From: Acidimicrobiia bacterium UBA5794
GTDB taxonomy: Bacteria; Actinomycetota; Acidimicrobiia; Spongiisociales; UBA5794
DNA length: 8,916 bases
NCBI GenBank assembly: GCA_002418265.1
Contig: DIDS01000015.1
Location: 1 to 8,916, forward strand
Direction: 5' to 3'
Shown: piece by piece, positions 1 to 5,091 of the stretch
Layout: every line of letters starts with the position of its first letter
Numbering within the stretch: the first letter of the stretch is position 1
Position numbers and translations under genes: made by a program
The notes under the pieces: model-generated
The model's database searches: none
Told to the model about the DNA's origin: nothing
Seen by the model: only the letters and a program-made list of their open reading frames with translations

Positions 1-70
1 TCCGACACCCGGTTTAGGAAACCCCTCGAAGGCCCCCGACGATGATGAAGAATCGCCGGAAACCGAGTGA
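1..70 (+). CDS. 3' end of a gene entering from the left (acidic C-terminal tail)
   Basis: A reading frame open from base 2 ends at TGA 68-70, closely followed by an in-frame-independent TAG. It encodes about 22 residues beginning PTPGLGNPSKAP and ending in a very acidic stretch (DDDEESPETE). Proline-rich, acidic, probably disordered tails like this are common at protein C-termini, and the codons are typical of the other genes here. Too little is visible to name a function. It could also be a chance open frame, since only 70 bases are seen. Confidence 0.4.
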   Translation, partial: PTPGLGNPSKAPDDDEESPETE

Positions 71-89
71 TAGCAAGGGTTAGCGGCTT

Positions 90-124
90 CAGTGGCTTTC
101 GTCGTTTTGCAGTGGTTCTCGTCC
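90..124 (+). repeat. Two iteron-like direct repeats, 20-base period
   Basis: CAGTGGCTTTCGTCG at 90-104 and CAGTGGTTCTCGTCC at 110-124 are imperfect copies (12 of 15 bases identical) exactly 20 bases apart, about two helical turns. They lie in the gene-free stretch before the small DNA-binding protein at 212. They could be operator or recombination-directionality-factor sites. Only two copies are present, so this is not a replication iteron array. Confidence 0.5.
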
Positions 125-128
125 TCTC

Positions 129-148
129 ACGGACAAGATACGGACAAG
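129..148 (+). repeat. Paired ACGGACAAG repeats, candidate integrase arm sites (left copy)
   Basis: ACGGACAAG occurs at 129-137 and 140-148, an 11-base period (one helical turn), and CTCTGGCGT follows at 155-163. The same pair with the same period and the same trailing CTCTGGCGT occurs at 8805-8838 inside the integrase gene. Tyrosine integrases often bind short direct repeats flanking the core site, so arm-type binding sites are the simplest reading. This is inference from the repeat match. Confidence 0.45.
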
Positions 149-196
149 AACCCTCTCTGGCGTGTCAGAATCGTTCCTATCTGGCACAACGTTGAG

Positions 197-202
197 TACT
201 AT
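197..202 (+). promoter_or_regulatory. Candidate -10 box for the two-gene DNA-binding operon
   Basis: TACTAT fits the actinobacterial TANNNT -10 pattern and ends 9 bases before the ATG at 212. TTCCTA at 174-179 lies 17 bases upstream as a weak -35. The transcript would have a very short or no leader. Confidence 0.4.
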
Positions 203-211
203 TGAGCAGAG

Positions 212-475
212 ATGAACACAACAGACCCTGCAGACGAGCTACGTCGCCTCTATCCACCAATTCTCACGACCGCCCTCGTCGCGGAGATGATGCACTGCAC
301 CATTGGCGATGTCCGTGACAAGGTCCACCGCAGGGAGCTTCCTGCAATGCGGTGGGGTCAGCAGTTCCGCTTCTTCCGTGATGAGGTCATCGCAACCATG
401 ATCCCAGTGGACCCGGAGCAGGGGCCGGTCGGCGACGAACAGGAACCGGAAGAGACGCTCGAGGATGAGGTATGA
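212..475 (+). CDS. Small excisionase/MerR-type helix-turn-helix protein
   Basis: This 87-residue protein is a small DNA-binding factor. Residues about 17-62 resemble the excisionase-family winged helix (HTH_17): a helix-turn-helix (ALVAEMMHCTIGDVRDKVHR), a basic RW turn, and FRFFRDEVIATM as wing and closing helix. The C-terminal 25 residues are strongly acidic and probably disordered. There is no clear Shine-Dalgarno, and a TACTAT -10 box 9 bases upstream suggests a very short leader. Its stop overlaps the start of the next gene by ATGA, so the two are translationally coupled. Such proteins act as recombination directionality factors or repressors. Which applies here is not visible, but the repeats at 90-148 just upstream are plausible binding sites. 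Confidence 0.75.
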   Translation: MNTTDPADELRRLYPPILTTALVAEMMHCTIGDVRDKVHRRELPAMRWGQQFRFFRDEVIATMIPVDPEQGPVGDEQEPEETLEDEV

Positions 476-693
476 CCGGGACAATCGACTACGACCGCTG
501 GTATCCCGAGGTGCCAGCTGTGATGGACACCCATCAGCTCGCTGACTTGTTGAACACCAACGAGCAGATCATCCGTGCCTGGGTCCGGGAAGGGCTCATC
601 CCTGCGCACCGCAGGCCGGGCGGTCGCAAGTTCACGTTTCTACGCCACGAGGTCTTCGATTGGCTGATCTCGAACCGATACGAACCAGAGTAG
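472..693 (+). CDS. Second small excisionase/MerR-type helix-turn-helix protein
   Basis: This 73-residue protein is almost entirely one winged-helix domain. DTHQLADLLNTNEQIIRAWV forms the helix-turn-helix, GLIPAHRRPGGRKFTF the basic wing, and LRHEVFDWLISN the closing helix, the usual pattern of excisionase-family proteins. It starts at the ATG overlapping the previous stop, so it is the second member of a coupled pair. The two are diverged paralogues (shared LI/LP turn, F-x-FxRxEV pattern), which suggests heterodimer formation or opposing control at one operator. Function as excisionase versus regulator is inferred from family only. A perfect hairpin overlaps its stop codon. Confidence 0.78.
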   Translation: MTGTIDYDRWYPEVPAVMDTHQLADLLNTNEQIIRAWVREGLIPAHRRPGGRKFTFLRHEVFDWLISNRYEPE

Positions 694-706
694 CGCACGA
701 CGCTAC
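690..706. terminator. Hairpin at the end of the DNA-binding operon
   Basis: GTAGCG and CGCTAC form a perfect 6-base-pair stem with a CACGA loop, overlapping the TAG stop of the preceding gene. No T-run follows, so it may be a weak intrinsic terminator of the actinobacterial kind or a protein-binding palindrome. Confidence 0.35.
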
Positions 707-709
707 CCA

Positions 710-739
710 TCATTTATGAACCAAGTGTTCCATTTATGA
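710..739 (+). promoter_or_regulatory. Paired operator-like repeats before the MNT/HEPN module
   Basis: CATTTATGA occurs at 711-719 and 731-739, exactly 20 bases apart. Each copy is itself a near-palindrome (CAT-TT-ATG; the first extends to TCAT-TT-ATGA). The second copy ends 11 bases before the TATTCT -10 box, so it covers the -35 region. Two phased palindromic sites over a promoter are expected for autoregulation by a DNA-binding antitoxin, and the first gene carries a winged helix. Confidence 0.55.
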
Positions 740-750
740 CGGACATAGTG

Positions 751-756
751 TATTCT
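751..756 (+). promoter_or_regulatory. Leaderless -10 box of the MNT/HEPN operon
   Basis: TATTCT (TANNNT pattern) ends 6 bases before ATG 763, the spacing at which transcription would begin at the A of the start codon. This favours ATG 763 over the upstream in-frame ATG 736. Confidence 0.5.
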
Positions 757-762
757 GTCGGT

Positions 763-1386
763 ATGGACTTCGTACGACCTGTCGAGGCTGTCATTCCCGG
801 TGTGCAGGGCCGCGTGCTTGCCGTGTTGGCTGAAACCACTGCCGAACTGAACCTGCGGACCATTGCGCGTCTGTCGGGTGTGAGCCATGCTCAGGTCTCT
901 CGCGTGCTGCCGGGGTTGGTCGACCTCGGGCTCGTTGAGCGCAGAGAGGCACCGCCCTCGTCACTGTTCCGGCTTGTTCCCGAACATGTTGCCGCAGGTC
1001 CACTGCTCGCGCTTGCACGAGGCCGCGACGGTGTAGTCGAGGAGATGGGTCGCGTTGCGGCGGTGTTGCCCACTGTGCCGGTGTCGGTGATCATCTTCGG
1101 TTCCTTTGCCAGGGGAGAAGCGGACTCAGAGAGCGACATTGACGCCGTGTTCGTCCGTCCCGTGGGTGTCGACGAATCCGACGAGGCATGGGCAGACTCG
1201 GTCGATCAGTGGCGATACCGGATCCATCGAGTAAGCGGGAACCCGGTCGAGGTCCTTGAGGTCGGATCCGACGAGTTCGGCATACGGTTGTCGAGCAGGC
1301 ACCCGGTGTGGAGAGATATCCGCCGCGAGGGAGTCGTTGTCCACGGACGATCCCTCAACGAATTCGCAGAGATCCACGTTGCCTAG
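763..1386 (+). CDS. Winged-helix MNT-type nucleotidyltransferase (antitoxin-like)
   Basis: A protein of 207 residues from ATG 763. Residues about 12-72 form a winged helix (NLRTIARLSGVSHAQVSRVL, then GLVERRE as the wing). Residues about 105-190 are a minimal nucleotidyltransferase, with the diagnostic GSFARG motif at 113-118 followed by S-D125-I-D127, the metal-binding aspartates. The third acidic residue is not obvious to me. In HEPN/MNT pairs this enzyme is the antitoxin and in studied cases modifies the HEPN toxin with AMP. The fused winged helix suggests it also represses its own promoter at the paired sites 710-739. ATG 763 is chosen because a -10 box lies 6 bases upstream, while ATG 736 falls inside the second operator copy. 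The HEPN gene begins 4 bases after its stop. Confidence 0.85.
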   Translation: MDFVRPVEAVIPGVQGRVLAVLAETTAELNLRTIARLSGVSHAQVSRVLPGLVDLGLVERREAPPSSLFRLVPEHVAAGPLLALARGRDGVVEEMGRVAAVLPTVPVSVIIFGSFARGEADSESDIDAVFVRPVGVDESDEAWADSVDQWRYRIHRVSGNPVEVLEVGSDEFGIRLSSRHPVWRDIRREGVVVHGRSLNEFAEIHVA

Positions 1387-1390
1387 GCAG

Positions 1391-1789
1391 ATGCGAACCA
1401 GGAACGTGAGTGCCGCCCAGGCGCGCAGCTATCTGGCCAAGGCAGACGAGTACCTGGCCGCGGCAGAGAACGAACTCGCGGAGGAACGCGGCATCGCCGC
1501 CACGAGTCTGGCCATTCACGCTGCAATCAATGCCGCCGACGCCGTGTGTGGTGTTCGTCTCGGCAAACGAGCGGCCGGTCAGGATCATGATCGTGTCGGA
1601 GAGTTGCTCAGCGAAGCCGGCAGGGACGGCAACGAACTCGGCAGGGACCTCCGTCGGCTTCTGCCGATGAAAACGAAGGCGGAGTATGACCCAGACGACA
1701 TACCGCTCTCGGCAGCAGCCAAGGCTGTCGAACGCGCTCAGAGGTGTGTTTCCGTCGCCCGACGCGTCGTGGCATCCGCACCGAGATAG
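1391..1789 (+). CDS. HEPN-domain protein, likely toxin partner of the MNT protein
   Basis: This 132-residue, all-alpha protein starts 4 bases after the nucleotidyltransferase stop, so translational coupling is likely. Residues 12-75 give two long helices (YLAKADEYLAAAENELAEE; ATSLAIHAAINAADAVCGVR), followed by R60-AAGQD-H66. This fits the R-X4-6-H signature of HEPN ribonucleases. The later KTKAEYDPDDIPLSAAAKAVERA stretch fits the final helices. HEPN toxins dimerise and cut RNA using the R and H residues, and MNT partners neutralise them. The tyrosine two residues after the histidine in HepT-type toxins is absent here (H66 is followed by D-R). The frame stays open upstream to 1256, but that stretch overlaps the nucleotidyltransferase and has no plausible start signal, so ATG 1391 is chosen. 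Confidence 0.82.
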   Translation: MRTRNVSAAQARSYLAKADEYLAAAENELAEERGIAATSLAIHAAINAADAVCGVRLGKRAAGQDHDRVGELLSEAGRDGNELGRDLRRLLPMKTKAEYDPDDIPLSAAAKAVERAQRCVSVARRVVASAPR

Positions 1790-1851
1790 CAGCATTCTCT
1801 CAAATCCCAAGCCTCCGTATTTGTGCCCGAAATCCCGCACCCGTAGCCGGA

Positions 1852-1876
1852 CATCGTGCCGGATATGGGCGCGATG
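1852..1876. terminator. Hairpin between two converging genes
   Basis: CATCGTGCC (1852-1860) pairs with GGCGCGATG (1868-1876), 9 pairs including one T-G wobble, around a 7-base loop. It sits between the end of the HEPN gene (1789) and the end of the minus-strand gene (1894), where a shared bidirectional terminator is expected. There is no T-run on either side. The rest of 1790-1893 shows no gene. Confidence 0.45.
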
Positions 1877-1893
1877 CGGATGTGTTGGGAGTC

Positions 1894-2400
1894 TTAAGTC
1901 CTCGGCCACCGACTTAGGTCGTCCACCCCGACGATGCGCACAATGATGCCCGGATTGGTGGCGACGTCCGCGCATGTCAAGCCGGATAGCTCGGGATCGC
2001 CGAGATCGATTGAGTTCAGAACACCAGCGGAGAACAGATGGAGAGATACATCTGGTATGAGAGGGCCAATGGAGGTTTCGGCCCCCTCTCTTTCGAGGTG
2101 ATCGAGGTGAACGAGCGCGTCGGCAAGAGCCTCAGTCTCGTTGAGCGACGGTCGGACACCTACAGACGTTCGCGCTTGGAGGACAGCAGCAGCTGCGAGG
2201 GACTCCACGGCTTCAGAGCGGTCGCTTCGCAGATTCGGATTCGCTCTCGCCCTGAATGCAGCTTGATCGGCCCGTTCTTCTTGAAGCCTGCTATCCCGTT
2301 CGGTGATCACTTGCCTACCGGGAGCCGGTCCCATCCGGTATCCGATGACAGCCAATCCTGCAAAGACCAGTACAGCGACGACGATCAGAACGAGGATCAC
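1894..2400 (-). CDS. Single-pass membrane-anchored protein of unknown function
   Basis: This 168-residue protein has an N-terminal hydrophobic segment (residues 2-20, ILVLIVVAVLVFAGLAVIG) followed by RMGPAPGRQ. There is no lipobox or clear cleavage site, so it is probably an uncleaved anchor. A charged, helix-prone stretch rich in R, E, D and A follows (residues 30-95), then a more mixed C-terminal half ending in RWPRT. I do not recognise a family. The start is GTG 2400, with GAGG 6 bases upstream on the coding strand. The plus-strand open frame over the same bases (2038-2421) has erratic composition and is rejected. It is transcribed divergently from the membrane protein at 2512, and both begin with a membrane segment, so they may share control and location. 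Confidence 0.6.
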   Translation of the reverse strand: MILVLIVVAVLVFAGLAVIGYRMGPAPGRQVITERDSRLQEERADQAAFRARANPNLRSDRSEAVESLAAAAVLQARTSVGVRPSLNETEALADALVHLDHLEREGAETSIGPLIPDVSLHLFSAGVLNSIDLGDPELSGLTCADVATNPGIIVRIVGVDDLSRWPRT

Positions 2401-2435
2401 ATGGGCCTCATAGTGTTGTAGCGGGTGACCACGCC

Positions 2436-2473
2436 GTACCAGTCCTTACATGTCGATTGCTTGGTACTACGTT
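2436..2473 (+). promoter_or_regulatory. Divergent promoter region with GTACCA/TGGTAC inverted repeat
   Basis: TACGTT at 2468-2473 fits a TANNNT -10 box for the gene at 2512, leaving a leader of about 30 bases. GTACCA (2436-2441) and TGGTAC (2462-2467) are perfect inverted copies separated by 20 bases, directly abutting that box, with an ACATGT palindrome near the centre. This could be an operator controlling one or both divergent genes. Confidence 0.35.
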
Positions 2474-2511
2474 AGGTGACAACACACCAGGAAGTGCGGG
2501 AGGTGGTCACG

Positions 2512-3324
2512 GTGGAAGTCATCATCGGAGTGGTCGTCGTGGTAGTGGTGATCCTCGTGTGGAGGTACATGCGAGCACGTTCCATCGTGAGGCGGCACTC
2601 AGAGGCTCTGTCTCGCATCACGGGCATACCCGCCAAACAGATATCGAGCGAGATGATCAACGGCAATCTAACCCCCGGCGAATGGGCCGCTCTACATGGC
2701 CTCGACCCGATGACGTTCCAGCCGCGAGCTGGATTCATCAGTGAACGGTCCGACCCACCAATCTCTATAGCGACGCTGGCGGACCGCACTGGGATTCCGG
2801 AGGACCAGATTCGGCGCGAAGTGATCGACGACCTCCTATCCCCCGGCGAGTGGGCTGTTCGCCATGGCCTCGATCCGTTGACCTTCCAGCCGCTCCACGG
2901 AGACGTTCCCACCGGAGCTCACGCCGTCGAGATCGGTGGCCCGCCAAAGGGCGTGGACGCCGAAGGTCAGCCCACCGACTCGGCAGTCGATCGCCTTCGG
3001 GACCTAGGTGACCTTCCGGTGGCTTCATGGACTAGCTGCCCAGTCTGCATGAGCCCGGTGGTCCAGGCATCGGGGCCGGACGTCAAGGCCTGCATGACAT
3101 GTTTCCGCGTGTACACCGACCGCGGTATCGAGCCGGTCGGCTTCAACCACAACGGCACCGTAGGCATTTCAGGCACAAAGCCCTATATGCCTCTGCTGCT
3201 GGCGCAGTCGGCCCGTGCTGAATACCCGAAGCTTGTCTGGTTGTTGAGGCCACCTGGTGCCCCGTCGACATTCCCGCCGATTCTCCCCGATGACGAATTC
3301 GAGGAACGGGCGTTCACGTCGTAA
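2512..3324 (+). CDS. Membrane-anchored protein with tandem repeat and zinc-ribbon-like motif
   Basis: A protein of 270 residues from GTG 2512. A GGGAGG Shine-Dalgarno at 2498-2503 sits 8 bases upstream, and this start places the hydrophobic run (residues 2-17, IIGVVVVVVVILVW) at the very N-terminus; the frame could also open at GTG 2476. A basic RARSIVRR stretch follows, indicating an N-out/C-in anchor with a cytoplasmic body. Residues about 33-72 and 89-128 are two copies of one module (TGIP..QI..E.I...L.PGEWA..HGLDP.TFQP) at a 56-residue period. A linker leads to C176-P-V-C179 and C194-M-T-C197, a probable zinc ribbon. The C-terminal 60 residues contain RAEYPKLVWLLRPPG. I do not recognise the family. 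A lipoprotein gene follows 38 bases downstream. Confidence 0.75.
   Translation: MEVIIGVVVVVVVILVWRYMRARSIVRRHSEALSRITGIPAKQISSEMINGNLTPGEWAALHGLDPMTFQPRAGFISERSDPPISIATLADRTGIPEDQIRREVIDDLLSPGEWAVRHGLDPLTFQPLHGDVPTGAHAVEIGGPPKGVDAEGQPTDSAVDRLRDLGDLPVASWTSCPVCMSPVVQASGPDVKACMTCFRVYTDRGIEPVGFNHNGTVGISGTKPYMPLLLAQSARAEYPKLVWLLRPPGAPSTFPPILPDDEFEERAFTS
2608..2892 (+). repeat. Intragenic tandem duplication, 168-base period
   Basis: Two in-frame copies (about 2608-2724 and 2776-2892) encode the duplicated module of the membrane protein. Similarity extends to DNA: CCCCCGGCGA, GTTGACCTTCCAGCCGC-like and CATGGCCTCGA segments recur at the same spacing. This points to duplication rather than convergence, with enough third-position change to show it is not brand new. 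Confidence 0.75.
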
Positions 3325-3362
3325 CTGAAAGCAGCCTTTGCGGTTTGGAGGAGAAGTTGAAA

Positions 3363-3707
3363 GTGCCGAGCAGACCACCCAGATGGACTATGGCGTTGGT
3401 TCTACTAGCGGTCATCACCGTCGCGAGTTGCAGCGTGAACGCTTACAACACACCGAGCGACCTTCCGGCAGGTGACCCAAGCAGAGAAGCGTTCCTCGAA
3501 GAAGGCCGAGCTATCTCTGAGAAGCACGGATTCAGCGTTACCGACTTCGCATTGATGGGGCTAGCGGACAACACCTGTGTTGTTTCGGGGTCAAGCGCGT
3601 CCGATTGGGCGGAGTATCTCGCTGGAATTCGTTCGGGTGCAGCGTCTGAAGCGATAGCCAGTGCCGCCGTCGAAGTTGCCGAGCTTGCGAAGCGCACACT
3701 CTGCTGA
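3363..3707 (+). CDS. Small lipoprotein of unknown function
   Basis: A 114-residue predicted lipoprotein. From GTG 3363 the sequence has a basic, proline-rich start (PSRPPRWT), a hydrophobic core (MALVLLAVITV) and the lipobox V-A-S-C with C23 as lipidation site. Export, lipidation on the outer face of the membrane and a mature domain of about 92 residues follow. The mature part is helix-prone, with C72 and the terminal residue C114 as a possible disulfide. GGAGGAG at 3347-3353 is a strong Shine-Dalgarno; GTG 3363 has 9-base spacing and TTG 3357 only 3, so GTG is preferred. It lies 38 bases after the zinc-ribbon membrane protein, probably in the same operon. I recognise no family beyond lipoprotein. 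Confidence 0.75.
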   Translation: MPSRPPRWTMALVLLAVITVASCSVNAYNTPSDLPAGDPSREAFLEEGRAISEKHGFSVTDFALMGLADNTCVVSGSSASDWAEYLAGIRSGAASEAIASAAVEVAELAKRTLC

Positions 3708-3746
3708 GGCGCAGCCACATCCGAAGCATGGCACATCATCCCGACG

Positions 3747-3770
3747 GCCACGCATATCGGCACATATGCG
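3747..3770 (+). repeat. Palindromic intergenic motif, copy 1
   Basis: CGCATATCGGCACATATGCG (3751-3770) is a perfect inverted repeat: CGCATAT and ATATGCG around CGGCAC. Bases 3747-3768 are identical over 22 bases to 5462-5483. It ends about 30 bases before the ATG at 3801. Likely an operator or promoter element. Confidence 0.6.
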
Positions 3771-3785
3771 CCCCGAGTCTGGGGC
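3770..3785 (+). other. Small GC-rich hairpin before the 3801 gene
   Basis: GCCCC (3770-3774) and GGGGC (3781-3785) form a perfect 5-pair stem around GAGTCT, between palindromic motif copy 1 and the start codon at 3801. It could shape the leader or terminate upstream transcription. No T-run follows. Confidence 0.3.
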
Positions 3786-3800
3786 CTCTAGCCTTCCTCA

Positions 3801-4310
3801 ATGGCCAATACCAAGAACCATGAGGATCGGAGAGCGGTCCTAGCTGCTGTGGGCTACGAGTTCGACCAGCTGATCGGGATGCACCTCCTGCGGACGACAG
3901 CGCGTTGGAAGGTTGACGAGAAAGCACATGAGTTCATCTGGCTAAGAAACGCGTTGCTCGAGTCGCAGTGTGTCCATGTGCGCACCCTGATTGAGTTCTT
4001 TTTTCTCGAGGACCCCAACCGCATTACAGCTAGCGCCTGCGTGCCGGAATGGCCCACGCAACGCCCAGAAGGCAACGAGGCATTGGGCACGGACGTAGGT
4101 CGCCTCTATGGCGACTTGAATGCCCGGTTGAGTCATGTCTACTCGCCTCGAAAGGGTGATCGAGTATGGGACGACTTGCCGACTATCACAGCAGGGCTCA
4201 TCGAAACGGTGAGGATCTTCGCTGAACAGCTGGGAGACCGACCGAACGATCTCAGGGCCTTGCGATCCAAGATGCCGCAGATGGCTTGGGACGGTCTCCC
4301 AGCCAACTAG
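3801..4310 (+). CDS. Alpha-helical protein of unknown function (possibly HEPN-like)
   Basis: A soluble protein of 169 residues, without signal or membrane segment and predicted mostly helical. The central part reads FIWLRNALLESQCVHVRTLIEFFFLED, a pattern (R-N-x-L-L-E-S, H-x-R-x-L-I-x-F-F) that recalls a group of uncharacterised helical proteins. NARLSHVYSPRKGDRVWDD follows about 40 residues later. The spaced R and H residues are compatible with a HEPN-like fold, but I cannot assert it. No Shine-Dalgarno is visible before ATG 3801. The palindromic motif and a small hairpin lie just upstream, so it has its own control. A bulged hairpin 12 bases after the stop may end the transcript. Confidence 0.68.
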   Translation: MANTKNHEDRRAVLAAVGYEFDQLIGMHLLRTTARWKVDEKAHEFIWLRNALLESQCVHVRTLIEFFFLEDPNRITASACVPEWPTQRPEGNEALGTDVGRLYGDLNARLSHVYSPRKGDRVWDDLPTITAGLIETVRIFAEQLGDRPNDLRALRSKMPQMAWDGLPAN

Positions 4311-4322
4311 GTCCGGGGTGCG

Positions 4323-4350
4323 GCATCGCCTCCCGTCATATGGGAGATGC
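4323..4350 (+). terminator. Bulged hairpin after the 3801 gene
   Basis: GCAT (4323-4326) pairs with ATGC (4347-4350) and CTCCC (4330-4334) with GGGAG (4342-4346), with a 3-base bulge and a 7-base loop, starting 12 bases after the stop. There is no T-run. A second small stem, AGCCT-CGGGA-AGGCT, follows at 4362-4376. The remainder of 4311-4548 shows no gene that I can support. Confidence 0.4.
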
Positions 4351-4496
4351 GCAATCGGGATAGCCTCGGGAAGGCTGCAGACGGGAGTGCCCAACCAGGT
4401 CCGCATCGCTCCGTTCAGGACGCGCCGAGTAGGTCTTGCTGGGCCTTTCGACGGAGGTTTGGGCGGCTTCCTGAGTGATTCGAAACCCGCCCATAA

Positions 4497-4509
4497 CGGC
4501 ACATATGCG
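4497..4509 (+). repeat. Palindromic intergenic motif, partial copy 3
   Basis: CGGCACATATGCG matches bases 3758-3770 of copy 1 exactly. The left half reads CATAA instead of CATAT, so only the right half-site is perfect. It lies 40 bases beyond the 3' end of the minus-strand gene at 4549. Confidence 0.5.
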
Positions 4510-4548
4510 TCGGCGGAGGTGTGTTGGCTGACGCAGCGACACCGAACC

Positions 4549-4842
4549 TCACTGGTTCAATACGACCACCAGCTGCACACCAGCGAGCACAATCATTGCG
4601 AACGCCATCAACGCAGTCACCCTGGAGGACCGACGCATCGCGGCCGCATGCCTCCGCTGCAACTCAGCCAAGGCGCCCTGCCCGGCAGCACCCGCATTCT
4701 GCTTGGCATAGCGCACCAACAACTCATCCGACGCCCCGCCATAGTCCTTGGCATTCCCACGCTGCGCCTGGGCGTTCGTAAGACCAGAACCAAACAGCTG
4801 AAACCCTGGTTCGTACTTCGACTGCCATAACTTCCATCGCAT
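4549..4842 (-). CDS. Small C-terminally anchored membrane protein
   Basis: This 97-residue protein has a soluble N-terminal part (MRWKLWQSKYEPGFQLFG, then helix-prone NAGAAGQGALAELQRRHAAAMRR at about 50-72) and one hydrophobic segment near the end (VTALMAFAMIVLAGVQLVVVL). It stops 2 residues after that segment (NQ). This is the layout of a tail-anchored protein facing the cytoplasm, with the RR pair just before the membrane. ATG 4842 is chosen because upstream residues are Cys/Arg-rich and unlike a protein start; no strong Shine-Dalgarno is visible. I recognise no named family. The plus-strand frames over it are proline/histidine-rich shadows. Confidence 0.62.
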   Translation of the reverse strand: MRWKLWQSKYEPGFQLFGSGLTNAQAQRGNAKDYGGASDELLVRYAKQNAGAAGQGALAELQRRHAAAMRRSSRVTALMAFAMIVLAGVQLVVVLNQ

Positions 4843-4988
4843 AGTGCCGCCACGATACCTGCAGACACCGGTACCTGCACAGGCACACACCCGTGCTTCC
4901 CGCGCACAGTGGGGCGGGCGGCGCACCCGTCAACTTTGTAATTACACGCGTGTCGAGTCGGCTGCTAAGCTGAGCCGCCACATATAGC

Positions 4989-5013
4989 AAAAGCCGCAGC
5001 GCCAACTGCGGCT
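4989..5013 (-). terminator. Minus-strand intrinsic terminator candidate
   Basis: AGCCGCAG (4992-4999) and CTGCGGCT (5006-5013) form a perfect 8-pair GC-rich stem with a 6-base loop. On the minus strand the stem is followed by TTTTGC. It could insulate the minus-strand gene at 4842 from transcripts arriving from the right. Confidence 0.5.
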
Positions 5014-5019
5014 AATGCT

Positions 5020-5046
5020 GACCGTTCGGGTAGCCCCCCGACGGTC
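5020..5046 (+). other. Bulged GC-rich hairpin
   Basis: GACCG (5020-5024) pairs with CGGTC (5042-5046), and after a single bulged T, TCGGG (5026-5030) pairs with CCCGA (5037-5041), closing a TAGCCC loop. It lies 6 bases after the preceding hairpin and 10 before the palindrome at 5057, so the three could fold together in one RNA. Confidence 0.4.
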
Positions 5047-5056
5047 TTGCGGATCC

Positions 5057-5089
5057 GTGATTGACATTAATCACAATCCACCTGATTGT
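5057..5089 (+). promoter_or_regulatory. TTGACA promoter embedded in two palindromes
   Basis: TTGACA at 5061-5066 is a perfect -35 box, and GATTGT at 5084-5089 lies 17 bases on as a moderate -10. GTGATT/AATCAC (5057-5074, 6-base spacer) covers the -35, and ACAATC/GATTGT (5073-5089, 5-base spacer) covers the -10. A third ACAATC lies at 5128-5133. This layout suggests a repressible promoter reading toward the small peptide gene at 5186. Confidence 0.5.
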
Positions 5090-5091
5090 CG

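Noticed and set aside
129..211. Left ACGGACAA region as the decayed tail of a second integrase gene
   Set aside because: A frame resembling TDK-x-RT is present, but stops close it upstream, the following CTCTGGCGT is in a different frame relative to the repeats, and no tRNA-end sequence follows. Shared binding sites explain it better.
1256..1390. Upstream extension of the HEPN frame
   Set aside because: The extra 45 residues overlap the nucleotidyltransferase gene and show no helical HEPN character; ATG 1391 fits the usual 4-base coupling.
2038..2421. Plus-strand open frame opposite the minus-strand membrane protein
   Set aside because: The minus-strand frame has a clean N-terminal membrane segment and a Shine-Dalgarno; the plus frame is rich in S, R and D without structure.
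4470..4492. GATTCGAAACCCGCC resembling a tRNA T-arm
   Set aside because: The flanking bases give no acceptor pairing or D and anticodon arms on either strand; a long-loop GGGCGG/CCGCCC stem explains the symmetry.
4318..4830. Plus-strand open frame over the gene-free stretch and the 4549 gene
   Set aside because: Its second half is antisense to a protein with a clear membrane segment, the composition is erratic, and there is no Shine-Dalgarno or -10 box at its start.
5057..5074. GTGATT/AATCAC as a CRP/FNR-family binding site
   Set aside because: The half-sites resemble TGTGA/TCACA, but the spacing between them is too large for that family, so only a generic operator is proposed.
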